Part shown: positions 62,385 through 64,000 of the stretch, piece by piece
Numbering within the stretch: position 1 is the first letter of the stretch
Layout: every line of letters begins with the position of its first letter
Assembly: GCA_005862285.1 (NCBI GenBank)
Contig: SZXW01000003.1
Location: 1-64,000, forward strand
Direction: 5' to 3'
From: Chlorobium sp.
Lineage (GTDB): Bacteria; Bacteroidota; Chlorobiia; Chlorobiales; Chlorobiaceae
DNA: 64,000 bases
Made by a program: the position numbers and the translations under genes
Notes under the pieces: generated by a model
Told to the model about the DNA's origin: nothing
The model's input: only the letters and a program-made list of their open reading frames with translations
Database searches by the model: none

Positions 62385-64000
62385 TTATAGTGTTTCGGTT
62401 CCCGGCACAGCTGGGGCCGATGCTTCCTGTTCGTTTTCCACCGCTTTCATGGACAGTGCGAAACGGGTTTTTCCGGTTCTCGGGTCCTTGCGGACATCGA
62501 CCAGCTTGACCATGACCCTGTCGCCGATCTTGAGTTTGTCGCTGACTTTTGCAACGCGCTCTTTCGATATTTCCGAAATATGCACAAGTCCGTCGGTTTT
62601 TGGCAGGAACTCGACAAATGCGCCGAGCTCGTCGCGGATATCGCGCACCTTGCCGAGGTAGGTAGTACCGACTTCAGGCTTTGCAAGGAGTGTCTTGATG
62701 GTGTTCAGTGCGGCATGTGTGCCTTCGCAGTTCGAACAGGCGATGGTGACGGTACCGTCATCTTCGATATTGATTTCAGCACCGGTTTCCTCGGTGATGC
62801 TTCGTATGGTTTCTCCACCCTTTCCGATGATGAGCCCGATGGCATCGACCGGGATCTGGATGGTCGTCATACGCGGAGCGAAACGGGCAAGCTCTTCGCG
62901 GGTTTCAGGTATGGCTTCCTGCATCTTGTCGAGGATGTGGAGGCGTCCTCTGCGGGCCTGCTCGAGAGCGGTTTCAAGAATATGGTAGTCGAGGCCGTCG
63001 ATCTTGATGTCCATCTGGCAGGCCGTGATGCCGTCCCGTGTGCCGGTGACCTTGAAATCCATATCACCGAGATGATCCTCATTGCCGAGGATGTCGGAGA
63101 GGACTGCATAGGAGGAGCCTTCCTTGATGAGGCCCATGGCTATGCCGGAAACAGGCTTGCGGATAGGTACGCCGCCGTCCATGAGCGCGAGGGTGCCGCC
63201 GCAAACCGACGCCATCGACGACGAGCCGTTCGACTCGAGGATGTCGGAGACGATACGGATCGTGTACGGGAATTCCTGATCGGAAGGCGCGACCATCCTG
63301 ATGGCGCGTTCAGCAAGGTTGCCGTGCCCGATTTCCCGGCGTCCGGTGCTGCCGATCCTGCCGGTTTCGCCTACGGAAAAAGGCGGGAAGTTGTAATGAA
63401 GCATGAACCGCTTGTCGGCATTGTTCGTCAGGGTATCTACTGACTGCGCGTCTTTTTTTGTGCCGAGGGTTATGGTGACCAGTGCCTGGGTTTCACCTCT
63501 GGTAAAGAGTGCCGAGCCATGAGCCCTCGGGATAACGCCGAGCTCGATGGTAATGGGCCTGACCTCTTCAAGTTTTCTGCCGTCGAGCCTTTTCGCATCA
63601 TCAAGGATCATGTGGCGCATGACTTTCTTTTCGATGGCGTGGGTCTGCTCTTCGATGATATGTTCGTTCAGGAAAAGCGCTTTTGACTGATCGGCGGCGA
63701 TGTCGTCGCTGGAAATCTTCGCCTTGAAGTGCCCGATGACCGACTGGACGGTTTCATTGTAGATTGCGGCAGTCCCTTCCGCACGTTCCTCTTTTTTAAG
63801 CGGTGTATAGGCGAGCTCTTTCAGTCGCGCTTCGCAAGCCTGCCGGATGGTTTCAACAAGTTCCGACGGAATCTGCAGAGGATTGAACGGACGTGCGGGT
63901 TTGCCGGCCTCGGCCGCAAGTTCGCCCTGCAGTGCGCAGAGCCTGCGGATGGCATCATGGCCGAACCTGATGGCATCAACCATTTCGGCTTCGGAAATTT
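62385..64000 (-). CDS. pnp: polyribonucleotide nucleotidyltransferase (5' part cut by window end)
   Basis: The C-terminal part of PNPase. The reading frame stays open to the window edge ([18 protein letters not shown] precedes the first Met near 63983), so the true start lies outside. The second RNase PH domain has [22 protein letters not shown] and [15 protein letters not shown]. The KH domain is [20 protein letters not shown], and S1 is [21 protein letters not shown]. The visible length is 538 codons of an expected 700-740. It degrades RNA 3' to 5' with phosphate. Confidence 0.97.
   Translation of the reverse strand, partial: ISEAEMVDAIRFGHDAIRRLCALQGELAAEAGKPARPFNPLQIPSELVETIRQACEARLKELAYTPLKKEERAEGTAAIYNETVQSVIGHFKAKISSDDIAADQSKALFLNEHIIEEQTHAIEKKVMRHMILDDAKRLDGRKLEEVRPITIELGVIPRAHGSALFTRGETQALVTITLGTKKDAQSVDTLTNNADKRFMLHYNFPPFSVGETGRIGSTGRREIGHGNLAERAIRMVAPSDQEFPYTIRIVSDILESNGSSSMASVCGGTLALMDGGVPIRKPVSGIAMGLIKEGSSYAVLSDILGNEDHLGDMDFKVTGTRDGITACQMDIKIDGLDYHILETALEQARRGRLHILDKMQEAIPETREELARFAPRMTTIQIPVDAIGLIIGKGGETIRSITEETGAEINIEDDGTVTIACSNCEGTHAALNTIKTLLAKPEVGTTYLGKVRDIRDELGAFVEFLPKTDGLVHISEISKERVAKVSDKLKIGDRVMVKLVDVRKDPRTGKTRFALSMKAVENEQEASAPAVPGTETL

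Overview
The window looks like chromosome of a Gram-negative bacterium carrying a large surface-polysaccharide (O-antigen or capsule type) locus, a toxin-antitoxin island and then ordinary housekeeping genes (uvrA, acs, leuS, pnp). The mix of a Bacteroidetes/Chlorobi-type NusG-like antiterminator, heptanucleotide repeat arrays and the style of the core proteins points to a green sulfur bacterium (Chlorobium, Pelodictyon or Prosthecochloris). That placement is an inference from memory of the families, not the result of a search.

Layout. 0-4 kb: an outer-membrane barrel-like protein, a small exported Gly/Asn/Asp-rich protein, and a PglF/WbpM-type membrane sugar-nucleotide 4,6-dehydratase fused to a response-regulator receiver domain. 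4.2-8.2 kb: a gene graveyard (remnant gmd, remnant rfbF, remnant IS5 transposase) around one intact ABC flippase-like gene. 8.4-19 kb: a very AT-rich imported block with an acyltransferase, a beta-propeller-like protein, a GNAT, a FemAB-like protein, an EpsG-type polymerase and two glycosyltransferases, mixed with two decayed IS3 elements and a methyltransferase pseudogene. 19.4-28 kb: glycosyltransferase-wbuX-wbuY-wbuZ-fnlA-fnlB-fnlC-wbuB, the order recalled for Escherichia coli O145, predicting L-FucNAc and its acetamidino derivative L-FucNAm. 28-30.5 kb: PglC-, PglD- and PglE-like genes, which with the dehydratase at 1.3 kb would make UDP-diNAcBac and load it on undecaprenyl phosphate.

30.6-40.7 kb is a dense island of small stabilisation or defence modules: AbiEi/AbiEii, MqsR/MqsA, a truncated Xre antitoxin, two AAA/DUF4143 ATPases, HigB/HigA-like, YefM/ParE and MntA/HepT. 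Most are separated by arrays of 7-nt repeats and by a second palindromic repeat of about 100 bp. A 550-bp block including an antitoxin 3' end is duplicated. 41-51.6 kb returns to sugar metabolism (phosphohexomutase, glmS, YdcF-like, UpxY/NusG-like, MFS, GDP-L-fucose synthase, GDP-mannose 4,6-dehydratase). 51.8-64 kb is core genome with one intact-looking IS3 element.

The most unusual features are: (1) the 7-nt repeats, which occur inside the reading frames of fcl and gmd, where their 21-nt period preserves frame and writes a Ser/Leu/Gln-rich heptapeptide into conserved enzymes; (2) the dehydratase-receiver fusion; (3) the packing of different TA systems between repeat arrays; and (4) an AT-rich glycan-decoration cassette with a FemAB-like enzyme of unknown acceptor.
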